Source of the DNA: Falsiroseomonas selenitidurans | GTDB lineage: Bacteria; Pseudomonadota; Alphaproteobacteria; Acetobacterales; Acetobacteraceae | NCBI RefSeq assembly: GCF_012103215.1 | Contig: NZ_JAAVNE010000014.1 | Span: 1-64,000, forward strand | Direction: 5' to 3' | DNA: 64,000 nucleotides | In this document: positions 1 through 8,018 of the stretch, one piece after another | How positions within the stretch are numbered: the first letter of the stretch is position 1 | How the letters are laid out: each line of letters opens with the position of its first letter | Notes under the pieces: generated by a model | The model's input: the letters and a program-made list of their open reading frames with translations, nothing else | What the model was told of the DNA's origin: nothing | The model's database searches: none | Translations under genes and position numbers: made by a program

Positions 1-550
1 CCGCCACCATTGCCGCCCCCTCGCCAAGCACGAAGGACAGCGAATCACACTCGCCGTGACCGTGGGAACACTCATGAGTCACTGCAGGACGCCGGGCGTA
101 TAAGAGCTTGCTGCAAGCCTCAGCTGCGCTATCGCGAAGGTTGGCCTCCCTCTCGATAGCTGCCCAGCCTCCCTGCTTGCCGGCGAAGAAGTCGTCGGCG
201 CACATATGCCCGATGGGCCGCAGGAACGCGTCCTCGCACCACAGGAGGCTTCCAGTGAGGTACTTCGGATGGTTGCTGCTACAGAACGCACATGGCGCGC
301 GATCATGAGACGGACGCGCCGACTGCTTCAACGTGAACCGCGTCACACGCTCAAAGCGCCAGTGAACTGGCGGCTTGTCGAGGCGAACAGCTGGCCGGCC
401 GTCTCGAGTCAGCAGTGCCTCTGGCTGGTTCGTTCGCGCAATCTCCTCGCGCAATCGCGTTCGCTCGGTTTCGTCGGGAGGTTCAGGGTAGGGACCGAAT
501 GTCAGCTGCGTGCCGTCGGGCATCAACACCTCAAGGATCGCGAACGCCAT
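1..550 (-). CDS. Cysteine/histidine-rich hypothetical protein, C-terminus beyond window
   Basis: I do not recognise this gene. The reading frame is open for 183 codons from an ATG at 550 to the left edge, so the end is missing. The protein starts MAFAILEVLMPDGTQLTFG and has no signal peptide. From about residue 87 it has a likely metal-binding arrangement: C87-x2-C90, H94, C105, H115-x-C117, then C146, C161, H163, H165 and C168. Such Cys/His spacing suggests a structural zinc site, but no named family is claimed. Codon third positions are visibly less GC-rich than in the rest of the window (CGA, CCT, GCA, ACT and TTG are common), which fits transferred DNA such as the edge of a mobile region. 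An alternative start is the ATG at 523. The frame is strong evidence for a gene; the function is unknown. Confidence 0.7.
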   Translation of the reverse strand, partial: MAFAILEVLMPDGTQLTFGPYPEPPDETERTRLREEIARTNQPEALLTRDGRPAVRLDKPPVHWRFERVTRFTLKQSARPSHDRAPCAFCSSNHPKYLTGSLLWCEDAFLRPIGHMCADDFFAGKQGGWAAIEREANLRDSAAEACSKLLYARRPAVTHECSHGHGECDSLSFVLGEGAAMVA

Positions 551-808
551 TGGCGCGGAACCTATATGGAACGACGCCCTATGGCATACAAGATGTTGTG
601 TGTGATCGACACCGCAGCCGCTACCGGCGCTACCCAGCCCAAGATGACGCTGCACGCCGAGGGCTGTCCTGAACTGACATCTGCAGCATTGCTTGACCGG
701 GGCGCGTGCGCTCTCCTGGAGCGACCGGCCGATGTCAGTGGGGGCGCCTGTGTGGGGATGCGTGTGGTGGTAAACGTTGACGTGACACAAAAAACGCACG
801 ATAATTCA
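551..808. other. Gene-free stretch at a composition change
   Basis: No gene with coding character is visible between the cysteine-rich gene and the thioesterase. Base composition is lower in GC than the downstream DNA, and AT-rich sequence at 771-808 precedes the thioesterase start, so its promoter probably lies here. No tRNA, integrase or clear direct repeat was seen. Confidence 0.5.
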
Positions 809-1252
809 ATGCGTTCGGAGCTGGGTCGCGTTCGCCCGGAATGGGTGGACCACTACGGCCACATGAATTTGGCCTACTATCTGGTGGTCTTCGACCTGGC
901 GACCGATGCCGTCTGGCCGGATTGGGGGCTGGGGCCGGCGCTGCGGGCGCAGGGGCTTGGCACCTTCGCCGTCGAATCCTGGCAGGCCTACCGCCGGGAG
1001 GTGGTTCTGGACGCGCCGCTGGAGGCGGATTCCGCCCTGCTGGCCTTCGACGCCAAGCGCCTGCTGCTGCGCCACCGGCTGTATCACGCCGAGGAGGGCT
1101 TCCTCTCGGCCGAGAACGAGGTGCTGTATCTCTGCGTCGACCTCGCCACCCGCCGCGTGGCGGCCTGGCCCGATGCCGTACTGGCCCGCTTCGCGCTGCA
1201 CCGCGTGGCGGAGGCGCCGCAGCGGCTGGCGCTGACCCGGCGCGGCGCGTAG
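809..1252 (+). CDS. Hotdog-fold acyl-CoA thioesterase
   Basis: Single 4HBT-type hotdog domain of 147 residues, the usual length for the family. The N-terminus contains VRPEWVDHYGHMNLAYYL, which is the family pattern in which the Asp and the HMN segment form the active-site region. The closest subgroup I recognise is the small thioesterases associated with carnitine/betainyl-CoA and similar acyl-CoA hydrolysis, but the substrate cannot be fixed. The frame is open further upstream to 206, but that part lacks coding character and the domain begins right after the ATG at 809, so the short form is chosen. It stands alone; the next gene lies 285 bases away. Cytosolic. Confidence 0.85.
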   Translation: MRSELGRVRPEWVDHYGHMNLAYYLVVFDLATDAVWPDWGLGPALRAQGLGTFAVESWQAYRREVVLDAPLEADSALLAFDAKRLLLRHRLYHAEEGFLSAENEVLYLCVDLATRRVAAWPDAVLARFALHRVAEAPQRLALTRRGA

Positions 1253-1419
1253 CGGGCGGACTCCGCGCCCCCCGGGCATCCCGGATCCCGCCGATATCCA
1301 CCCAGGGTTGCGGAAATCGCTGGCAACGAAGCTGCAAGATTCATCATATAAGGACAATCTGACGCAGCAACGGCACAGGCGCGTGTATTTGTATTTGACC
1401 TGCGGCGCCAATGATCGGC

Positions 1420-1445
1420 TCGGGCCCTTCCCGAAGGGGGCCCGA
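1420..1445. promoter_or_regulatory. Strong hairpin in the leader of the GGDEF-EAL gene
   Basis: Perfect 8-bp arms TCGGGCCC (1420-1427) and GGGCCCGA (1438-1445) enclose a 10-base loop. It lies between the thioesterase and the cyclic-di-GMP gene. No U-run follows, so a simple intrinsic terminator is not obvious. It may shape the 5' leader or end upstream transcripts. Confidence 0.45.
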
Positions 1446-1537
1446 CCTGGGCGCGAGACACCGGGCAAGGCGGCGCTGCCATGGCCGCAAAACGCGGGTG
1501 TTGTTGCGCCCGGCCCCGAAGGGCGGGATCCGGGCTG

Positions 1538-3649
1538 ATGCAAACGGCCGACGGCACCGCTGGACCGCCCCGCCCCGCCCTGCCGCGCCAGTGGCGGGAG
1601 CAGGGTGGGATCCTGGACCGGCTGACCGCCGCCGTCTGGATCTTCGACATCGACCAGGGCCGCGTGACCTGCGCCAATGCCGCTGCGCTGGAGGCGTGGA
1701 GCGCCGATTCCCTGGCGGAATTGCAGTCCCGCGACCTGAAGACGGACATGTCGCCCGCGGTCGCCCGCCGGCTGCGCCAGTACCAGGGCGACTTCATCAG
1801 CCACGACGCCGCCTTCACCGAGATCTGGACCCTCTATCCACGCGGCGTGCCGCGGCCGCTGGAGGTGCGGATCAGCGGCGTGCTGCTGGAGGATGGCCGC
1901 ATGGCGATGCTGTGCGAGGCCCGCGACGAGGCCAGCCTGCAGCCGGAGGCGCTGCGCAGCGCCGATGCGCTGCTGCACACCAAGCTGATGATTTCGCTGC
2001 ACGATCTGAACGGGCGCACGCTGTACTGCAACCCGGCGGCGCGGGCCAGCTTCGACGGTCCGCAGCAGGACCTGCCCGCGCGCTTCGTGCACCGGCGCGA
2101 CCATGAGCGGATGATGCAGCAGATCCACAGCGAGGCCGAGGCCGGGCTGATTGCCGAGGTGGTCTGCGCCGCCGGCCGGCGCTGGCATGAGCTGACGGCG
2201 CGCGCCTGCCACGACCCGGTCTCCGGCCGCCCGTCCATCCTGGTCAGCGAGACCGATGTGACGGAGCTCAAGGAGGCGGAGGCGCTGGCGCAGAGCCGGG
2301 CGCATCACGACCCGCTGACCGGCCTGCCGAACCGCCTGGCCATGCCGGCGCGCTTCGCCTCCCTGGTGCGCAAGGCGGAGCAGCGCGGGGCGCAGATCGG
2401 CGTGCTGTTCATCGACCTCGACCAGTTCAAGGCGGTGAACGACACGCTCGGCCACCTGCATGGCGACGGCGTGCTGATGGAGGTGGCGCGGCGGCTTTCT
2501 GAGCTGCGGGAGGAAGACGATGCCGTGATCCGCCTCGGCGGCGATGAATTCCTGTTCCTGGCGACGGCAGGGCCGGAGGCGCCGGAGCGCGTGGAAAGGC
2601 TGGCGCAGCGCCTGCTGGAGCGCCTGGCACTGCCGGTGCACGGCGAGCGCCGCAAGCTGATGGTGACGCCGAGCGTCGGCATCGCCTGCTTCCCGCAGCA
2701 CGGCACCAACGCCGAACTGCTGATGCAGCGTGCCGACCTCGCGATGTACGAGGCGAAGGCCGGCGGGCGCAACCAGTACCGCGTCTTCGACGAGACCATG
2801 CGCAACCGGCGGGAGGAGGAGCTGGAACTGCTGGCGGATCTGCGCGAGGCGCTGCGCGCCGGGCACATCCTGCCCTACTTCCAGCCGCGCTTCGCGCCCG
2901 GCGCGCAGCGGATCGTGGCGGTGGAGGCCCTGGCGCGCTGGATCCATCCCGAGCGCGGCGTGATCATGCCCGCCGATTTCATTCCCATCTCGGAGAAATG
3001 CGGGCTGATCAACCAGGTCGGCCTGACCATCCTGGAACAGGCGGTGCGCCAGCGCTGCGCCTGGGAGCGTCGCGGCATCGATGTCTCCGTCTCGGTCAAC
3101 GTCTCGCTCCGGCAGCTCTGCGAGCCGGATTTCGCGGCGACGGTGCAGCGGATCCTCGAGACCTGCGGCTGCGCGCCCGCGCGGCTGGAACTGGAGCTGA
3201 CGGAGACCCTGCTGCTCGAGGAAAACCTCGTGGTGGCGCGCAACCTGGAGAAGGTCCGGCTTCTGGGCATCCGCATCGCCATCGATGATTTCGGCACCGG
3301 CTATTCCAACCTGGCCCGGCTGAACGAGATGGCGGTGGATTGCATCAAGATCGACCGCAGCCTGATCCAGGGCCTGCCGCGCAACGAGGAGATCGTCCGG
3401 CTGGTGATCGCCATGTGCAGCTTCATGCAGGTGAGCATCGTCGCGGAGGGGATCGAGACGCCGGCCATGGCCGAATGGGCGCAGCGCCATGGCTGCCACG
3501 AGTTGCAGGGCTACTACTTCAGCCGCCCCGTCGCGGCGGCGGCGATGGAAAACCTGTTGCTGGGCGATGCAGGGCGCGCCGGAGTGGCGCTGCCGCAAGG
3601 GTGGAGGCCGCCGTCCGGCCGCGGCCGCATCGCCGCCACCCAGGCGTGA
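1538..3649 (+). CDS. PAS-PAS-GGDEF-EAL cyclic-di-GMP synthase/phosphodiesterase
   Basis: Cytosolic 703-residue enzyme of cyclic-di-GMP turnover. Two PAS-like sensor domains (about residues 20-130 and 140-255) precede a GGDEF domain (HHDPLTGLPNR near 257, intact GGDEF near 333) and an EAL domain (EALAR near 462, ELTET, DDFGTGYS near 582, KIDRSL, AEGIET, QGYYFSRP). All catalytic motifs of both domains are present, so it may be bifunctional. The inhibitory I-site is not canonical: REED sits one residue too far from GGDEF. There are no membrane segments. The frame extends upstream to an ATG at 1481, but the extra 19 residues are a Cys/Arg-rich tail unlike protein sequence, so 1538 is preferred. 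It is monocistronic. Confidence 0.93.
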   Translation: MQTADGTAGPPRPALPRQWREQGGILDRLTAAVWIFDIDQGRVTCANAAALEAWSADSLAELQSRDLKTDMSPAVARRLRQYQGDFISHDAAFTEIWTLYPRGVPRPLEVRISGVLLEDGRMAMLCEARDEASLQPEALRSADALLHTKLMISLHDLNGRTLYCNPAARASFDGPQQDLPARFVHRRDHERMMQQIHSEAEAGLIAEVVCAAGRRWHELTARACHDPVSGRPSILVSETDVTELKEAEALAQSRAHHDPLTGLPNRLAMPARFASLVRKAEQRGAQIGVLFIDLDQFKAVNDTLGHLHGDGVLMEVARRLSELREEDDAVIRLGGDEFLFLATAGPEAPERVERLAQRLLERLALPVHGERRKLMVTPSVGIACFPQHGTNAELLMQRADLAMYEAKAGGRNQYRVFDETMRNRREEELELLADLREALRAGHILPYFQPRFAPGAQRIVAVEALARWIHPERGVIMPADFIPISEKCGLINQVGLTILEQAVRQRCAWERRGIDVSVSVNVSLRQLCEPDFAATVQRILETCGCAPARLELELTETLLLEENLVVARNLEKVRLLGIRIAIDDFGTGYSNLARLNEMAVDCIKIDRSLIQGLPRNEEIVRLVIAMCSFMQVSIVAEGIETPAMAEWAQRHGCHELQGYYFSRPVAAAAMENLLLGDAGRAGVALPQGWRPPSGRGRIAATQA

Positions 3650-3835
3650 CGGTCGGGGCAGCCGCCGCGCCTCGGAGACCGTTTGCCAACACCGGCAGGT
3701 CGGTTCGGCGGCGCTTTTCCATCCCTGCTGCGTTGCCAACCCTGCCGATGCCACCAGCCTCGGCTGCGCCCGGCGCCTTGCAGGGCCGAATAATCGCTTG
3801 CCGACCCTCAGCCGCCGGCATGCTCAATCGGTCTC

Positions 3836-5701
3836 TCAGCGGTAGCCGGCGGCCTGCAGTTCGAACAGCTCCGCATAGCGGCCGCCGGCCGCCAGCAGGG
3901 CCGCATGCGTGCCCTCCGCCTCCACCTTGCCATCCGCCAGCACCAGGATGCGGTCGGCCATGCGGACGGAGGAGAAGCGGTGCGAGATCAGCACCGCCGT
4001 CCGCCGCTCGCTGAGGTCCTTGAACCGGGCGAAGACCTCGTATTCGGCGCGGGCATCCAGGGCGGCGGTCGGCTCGTCCAGGATCAGCACCTGGGCCTCG
4101 CGCATATAGGCCCGCGCGATCGCCATCTTCTGCCATTCGCCGCCGGATAGCTCGACGCCGTTCTTGAAGCGCTTGCCGATCATCTGGGCGAGGCCCGCGG
4201 GCAGGCGGGCGATCACGGCATCCGCCTGGCTGCGCCGGGCCGCGCGCTCGATCCGCGCCGTATCCTCCCGCGCCGCGATGCGGCCGACGGCGATGTTGTC
4301 CGCCGCCGTCAGGTTGTAGCGGACGAAATCCTGGAAGATCACGCCGATGCCGGCGCGCAGCGCGTCCAGGTCGTAGGCGCGCAGGTCGCGGCCATCCAGC
4401 AGGATGCGGCCCTCCACCGGGTCGTAGAGCCGCGTCAGCAGCTTCACCAAGGTGGTCTTGCCGGCGCCGTTCTCGCCGACGAGGGCGACCACCTCGCCGG
4501 CCTGGAGGGTGAAGGACAGGTGGCGCACGGCCCAGCGCTCGGCGCCGGGGTAGCGGAAGCCGACATCCTCGAAGACGAAGCCCTGGCGGATCGGGGACGG
4601 GAAGGGCAGGGGATCGGGTGGGGAGAGGATCTCCGCCTTCACTTCGAAGAAGCGGAACAGGTCATCCAGGTACAGCGCCTGGCTGGCGGTGGTGGAGAAG
4701 CCGGTCAGCAGCCCCTCCAGCAATTGCCGCAGCCGGCGGAAGGACCCGGCGAGGAAGGTCAGGTCGCCGACGCTGAAGGCGCCCTCCAGCGTGCGCCAGA
4801 CAATGAAGGCGAAGGCCAGGTAGTAGCCAACGGTGCCGATCGCGGTCAGCGCGCCGCCCCAGAGGGCGCGCTCTCGCGCCAGGCGCCGGTTGCCGGCGTA
4901 GAAGGCGGCGGAGACTTCCGCATAGCGGTCGATCAGGAAGTCGTTCAGGCCGAAGACCTTCACCTCCTTCGCCGTCTCGGCGCTGGCGGCGGTGGCGCGG
5001 ACATAGTCCAGTTCCCGCCGCTCCGGCGCGCGCATGTAGTCCAGCGCATAGCCCTGGGCGTTGAAATGCGCTTCGCCCAGGAAGGCCGGGCCGAGGGCCA
5101 CCAGCAGCAGCAGGATCAGCCAGGGGGCGTAGAAGAACAGGCCGGCGGCGAAGCTGGCCACCGTCACCAGGTCCTGCACCTGGTTGAAGATCTGCCCCAT
5201 CAGCCCCATCCGGCCGCTGGTCTGGCGCCGGGCGCGGTCCAACTGGTCCTGGAAGGCGGCATCCTCGAAGCTCTCGAGGTCCAGCGTCGCCGCATGGCGC
5301 ATCAGCCGGATGGAGGCGTCATTCGCCACCCTTTCCCCCAGCAGCGCATCCACCAGGGAAACCAGACGGCCGAGCAGGTCACCCAGCACCGCCAGACCGA
5401 ATTCCGCCGCGACCAGCGTGGCGAGCCAATCCAGCCGCCCCGATTCCCACCACACCCAGGGGCTCGCCGGGCGCGGCTGTTCGCCGAGCAGCGCCACCAC
5501 ATCGTCGATGATCAGCTTGCCGATGAACAGCGCCACCACCGGCAGCAGCGCCCGGCACAGCCGCAGCAGCAGGGATGCGGTGGTCAGCCAGGGGCTGGTG
5601 CGCCAGACCATGGCGAGGAAGGGCGCCAGGTTCCGCAGCGCGCCCAGCCGTTCCTGGAAGGATCTGGCGACGCGCGGCGGCGGGGGCCGGCGGCCGCTCA
5701 T
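3836..5701 (-). CDS. ABC exporter, fused permease-ATPase half-transporter
   Basis: Inner-membrane half-transporter of 621 residues expected to act as a dimer. The N-terminal half has the hydrophobic segments of an ABC type-1 exporter domain (about residues 25-330). The C-terminal half is a complete nucleotide-binding domain with Walker A GENGAGKTT, signature LSGGEWQ, Walker B VLILDEPTAALDA and an H-loop ISHRF. The overall form is MdlB/MsbA-like, but the exported substrate is unknown. It is convergent with the GGDEF-EAL gene (186-base gap without an obvious terminator) and divergent from the DM9 gene, with 280 bases between the two starts. Nothing is missing. Confidence 0.9.
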   Translation of the reverse strand: MSGRRPPPPRVARSFQERLGALRNLAPFLAMVWRTSPWLTTASLLLRLCRALLPVVALFIGKLIIDDVVALLGEQPRPASPWVWWESGRLDWLATLVAAEFGLAVLGDLLGRLVSLVDALLGERVANDASIRLMRHAATLDLESFEDAAFQDQLDRARRQTSGRMGLMGQIFNQVQDLVTVASFAAGLFFYAPWLILLLLVALGPAFLGEAHFNAQGYALDYMRAPERRELDYVRATAASAETAKEVKVFGLNDFLIDRYAEVSAAFYAGNRRLARERALWGGALTAIGTVGYYLAFAFIVWRTLEGAFSVGDLTFLAGSFRRLRQLLEGLLTGFSTTASQALYLDDLFRFFEVKAEILSPPDPLPFPSPIRQGFVFEDVGFRYPGAERWAVRHLSFTLQAGEVVALVGENGAGKTTLVKLLTRLYDPVEGRILLDGRDLRAYDLDALRAGIGVIFQDFVRYNLTAADNIAVGRIAAREDTARIERAARRSQADAVIARLPAGLAQMIGKRFKNGVELSGGEWQKMAIARAYMREAQVLILDEPTAALDARAEYEVFARFKDLSERRTAVLISHRFSSVRMADRILVLADGKVEAEGTHAALLAAGGRYAELFELQAAGYR

Positions 5702-5981
5702 CGCCCGCGGCCGCTTCGGGTGGCCGACGGCCCCGGCGGCTCGCTGGTCACGCGGAGGGCCAGGGTGCGGGGCGGATCATGGGACAGGGGGTCTCCTCCG
5801 GCGCCGGCCCTCTCGGCCGGCTGGCGCGATGGTGCCGAGGCCACCGCCCCAGGCCAAGCCCGCGCGGCGAGGAGGGCACCGGCCCGCTGCGTCGCCGCAA
5901 CGATGCCATCTTCGCCGGCCAGAACCCCGCCACGAAGCTGGCGTGGCGCCGGCTGGCCCCGAGGTGGAGGTAAGACGCAAG

Positions 5982-6890
5982 ATGAGGCACACCGTTCACG
6001 CCGCGCTGGCCGCCATGGCGTCCCTGTTGCTGGTCGCGCCGGCCGCGCCGGCGCAGCAAGTCGTCGGCGAATCCGGGTCCTGGCGGGTCGAGAGCCTGGG
6101 CGTCTCCTGCGCGGCTTGGCTGACCGGCCCGAACACCCAGCCGGGCTCCGGCAGCATGGTCCGCATCGACCTGGATGGGGACCAGTGGTCGATGGTCAGC
6201 GACTTCCCCCTGGCCGGCGACGTCACCACCACCCTGCTGATCGATGGCCGCGCCTTCCAGGCGCGCTTCGAGCGGCATTCGGACGCCGCCAGCGCCCTGA
6301 TCCGCCCCGAACTGGTCCGGGCGCTGCGGACGGCCCGGCGGCTCAACCTGAATTTCGGTCCGACCGGCCCGCAATACGCCCTGCGGGGCACTGCCGGCGC
6401 CTTCGACCTGCTGGAAGGCTGCGCCCGTCAGGCCGCATCCGCGGCGGCGCCGGCGCCGGTGGCGGCGGGCGTGGATTGGGTGCCGCAATCGGGGGGCAGC
6501 ATCCCCCAGGATGCGCCCGCCGCCGGGCGGGACACCAATGGCCAGCCGCTGTTTCTCTGCCTGGCCGACCACAATGGCGGGCGGCATCCCGGCAAGATCC
6601 GGCCCGGCTTCCACGGCTGCGATTTCGGCTATGGCGGGCGCGAGATCACCGCCCATTCCTACAGCGTGCTGGTCGGCCGGGATGCCTGGGCGCCGGCGGC
6701 CAATGGCCAGATTCCGCCCCAGGCCCTGCGATCGGGGCAGGAGGCGGATGGCAGCGCGCTGTTCGCCTGCCGGATCGGCTTCCGGGGCAGCCTGCAGCTC
6801 GGCAAGATCCGGCCCGGCTTCGGCGGATGCAACTTCAGCTATGGCGGCCAGGAATTCACCGGCACCAGCTACGAGGTCCTGGTGCCGTGA
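5982..6890 (+). CDS. Exported protein with tandem DM9 (DUF3421) repeats
   Basis: A 302-residue exported protein. The signal peptide (about residues 1-25) ends in APAQQ. The middle part (about 26-150) matches no family I know. The C-terminal 140 residues are two DM9 repeats, about 163-231 and 233-302, each with a GGSIP or NGQIP start, a shared GKIRPGF segment, a Gly-Cys pair and a YGG motif before a final Val-Leu-Val strand. DM9 domains are best known from animals, where some bind mannose-type sugars; here a carbohydrate-binding role in the periplasm or outside the cell is inference. The start follows GGAGG at 5966-5970. The 280-base gap upstream holds the divergent promoters. It faces three other exported proteins. 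Confidence 0.82.
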   Translation: MRHTVHAALAAMASLLLVAPAAPAQQVVGESGSWRVESLGVSCAAWLTGPNTQPGSGSMVRIDLDGDQWSMVSDFPLAGDVTTTLLIDGRAFQARFERHSDAASALIRPELVRALRTARRLNLNFGPTGPQYALRGTAGAFDLLEGCARQAASAAAPAPVAAGVDWVPQSGGSIPQDAPAAGRDTNGQPLFLCLADHNGGRHPGKIRPGFHGCDFGYGGREITAHSYSVLVGRDAWAPAANGQIPPQALRSGQEADGSALFACRIGFRGSLQLGKIRPGFGGCNFSYGGQEFTGTSYEVLVP

Positions 6891-6899
6891 TGCGACCGG

Positions 6900-6943
6900 C
6901 TGGAGCCATTTCACCGACAGCGAGGACGGTGAAACGGCTCCAG
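6900..6943. repeat. Palindromic hairpin downstream of the DM9 gene
   Basis: CTGGAGCC / GGCTCCAG outer arms and TTTCACCG / CGGTGAAA inner arms, separated by one A-C mismatch, enclose a 10-base loop. It begins ten bases after the DM9 stop codon and sits between convergent genes, so it may act as a transcription stop. Its outer sequence runs directly into the REP-like units that follow. Confidence 0.7.
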
Positions 6944-7060
6944 CTTATTGTTTCGACGCATGTTCCGGGTCGCCTTGCGAAGCCGCAAGGCTTGAAACTG
7001 CTCTGGCTTATTGACGCATGTTCCGAGCCGCCCTGCGAAACCGCAAGGCTTGAAAATGCT
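6944..7060. repeat. Two copies of a REP-like palindromic element
   Basis: Two head-to-tail units, about 6944-7006 and 7007-7060, share CTTATTG, GACGCATGTTCC and CGCAAGGCTTGAAA. Each contains a small hairpin: GCCTTGCG/CGCAAGGC at 6972-6991 and a version with one mismatch at 7030-7049. The second unit abuts the stop codon of the next gene. A relative of this element, in reverse orientation, lies at 42613-42670, so it is dispersed. Confidence 0.75.
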
Positions 7061-7507
7061 TCACCTGGGCGGCTTCACCATGCGGATGATCGCATTGGGC
7101 GCCGCCTGGCGATCCGCCCGCCGGCCCCAATAGCGCCCCACCAGGACATTGCCCCCCTCGGCGGCCTGCAGCTCGAAATGGTCGGTGCCGTTGTTGCTGA
7201 AGGTGAGGGTCCCGTTTGCATTGCTGTAAGTGACCCGCGAACAGCGCCGGTCGTAGCAATAGCTTGCCGTATTGTCCCGCAGGATCTCGAAGGTCGAGAC
7301 GTTGTCGGACCGGCCGTTCCGCGTCCAGAGCCAGCTTCCGGCCCATCGCAGGTTCAGGTCGATAGTCGGGCCCTGCACCAGCAGCGGCGCCTCGGCCGCC
7401 TGTGGCGCGGCCGCATGGCGCCCGGGCGCGGCCGCCTGTGCGCCGGCGGGCCCGGCCAGCAGCAGCGCGAGGCCGAGGGCGATGCGGGACAAGGCGTGCC
7501 GCGGCAT
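7061..7507 (-). CDS. Exported hypothetical protein (148 aa)
   Basis: Not recognised. The signal peptide is clear (MPRHALSRIALGLALLLAG, cleavage near AQAA). The mature part is rich in aromatic and polar residues, with a Cys pair (YCYDRRCS) and a C-terminal stretch SNNGTDHFEL ... GRYWGRRA that suggests a small beta-sheet domain. It is last in a leftward operon of three exported proteins. The ATG lies one base after the stop of the previous gene, behind GGAGGG, so translation is probably coupled. A slightly longer start at 7522 is possible. Its stop codon touches the REP-like repeats. Function unknown. Confidence 0.78.
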   Translation of the reverse strand: MPRHALSRIALGLALLLAGPAGAQAAAPGRHAAAPQAAEAPLLVQGPTIDLNLRWAGSWLWTRNGRSDNVSTFEILRDNTASYCYDRRCSRVTYSNANGTLTFSNNGTDHFELQAAEGGNVLVGRYWGRRADRQAAPNAIIRMVKPPR

Positions 7508-7508
7508 C

Positions 7509-8012
7509 TCAGCGCCCTCCATTGGCGCGCGTGCATTCGCGGAGGCGCCGGACAACGTCGTTGAAGCCCATGCCGTTGACCTGGCCCCGGATGGTCCGGC
7601 CCCGCACCGGGCCCGCGCCCCATTCGAACCGGCCGGTCCTGCCGATCTGTGCCATGTCATGGTCATCCGCGGGGATGTAGATGCGGCTGCCATCGGACCT
7701 GATATTGACCATCGTGGCGAAGTCGCCGGAGCCGAGATGGCCTTCCTCGTAGTTTCCCCGTGGAACGCCGTTCGCCAGCAGCGAGAGGAAGAAATTGCCG
7801 TTCCCCAGGCGCTGGATGATGAAGCCCGGGGTGGAGGGCGCCGAGGAAATGGCACGGCAGATCACCCGGCCGCGTTCGATGTCCTGGGTGAAGCGCCAGC
7901 CCCACACCGTCCCGCCATAGGGTTCCTGCGCTGCGCCGGCCGGCAGCGCGCCGGCCAGGGTCAGCAGCGCGGCCAGCACCAGACGGCGGGGCGGAATCAT
8001 GCGGAACAGCAT
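7509..8012 (-). CDS. Exported hypothetical protein (167 aa)
   Basis: Not recognised. Residues 1-28 form a signal peptide (RRLVLAALLTLAGALPAGA). The mature protein of about 140 residues has two Cys (VICRAI and RECTRA) that could form a disulfide. It is Gly-rich and probably beta-structured; no catalytic motif is visible. It is the middle gene of the exported trio, six bases after the trefoil gene and one base before the next. The second Met (start at 8000) is an alternative. Periplasmic or secreted location is inferred from the leader alone. Confidence 0.78.
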   Translation of the reverse strand: MLFRMIPPRRLVLAALLTLAGALPAGAAQEPYGGTVWGWRFTQDIERGRVICRAISSAPSTPGFIIQRLGNGNFFLSLLANGVPRGNYEEGHLGSGDFATMVNIRSDGSRIYIPADDHDMAQIGRTGRFEWGAGPVRGRTIRGQVNGMGFNDVVRRLRECTRANGGR

Positions 8013-8018
8013 CGGTCT

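Noticed and set aside
79..306. Small leftward and rightward frames in the first 300 bases
   Set aside because: They overlap in other frames with the 183-codon Cys-rich frame, which has more coherent protein character.
806..3754. Very long open frame on the minus strand opposite the GGDEF-EAL gene
   Set aside because: It is antisense to a complete enzyme with intact motifs; long antisense frames are normal in DNA this GC-rich, and its translation is low-complexity Arg, His, Gln and Ala.
4520..7564. 1,014-codon open frame on the plus strand
   Set aside because: It crosses the ABC exporter in antisense and the DM9 gene in another frame; no domain is visible in the translation.
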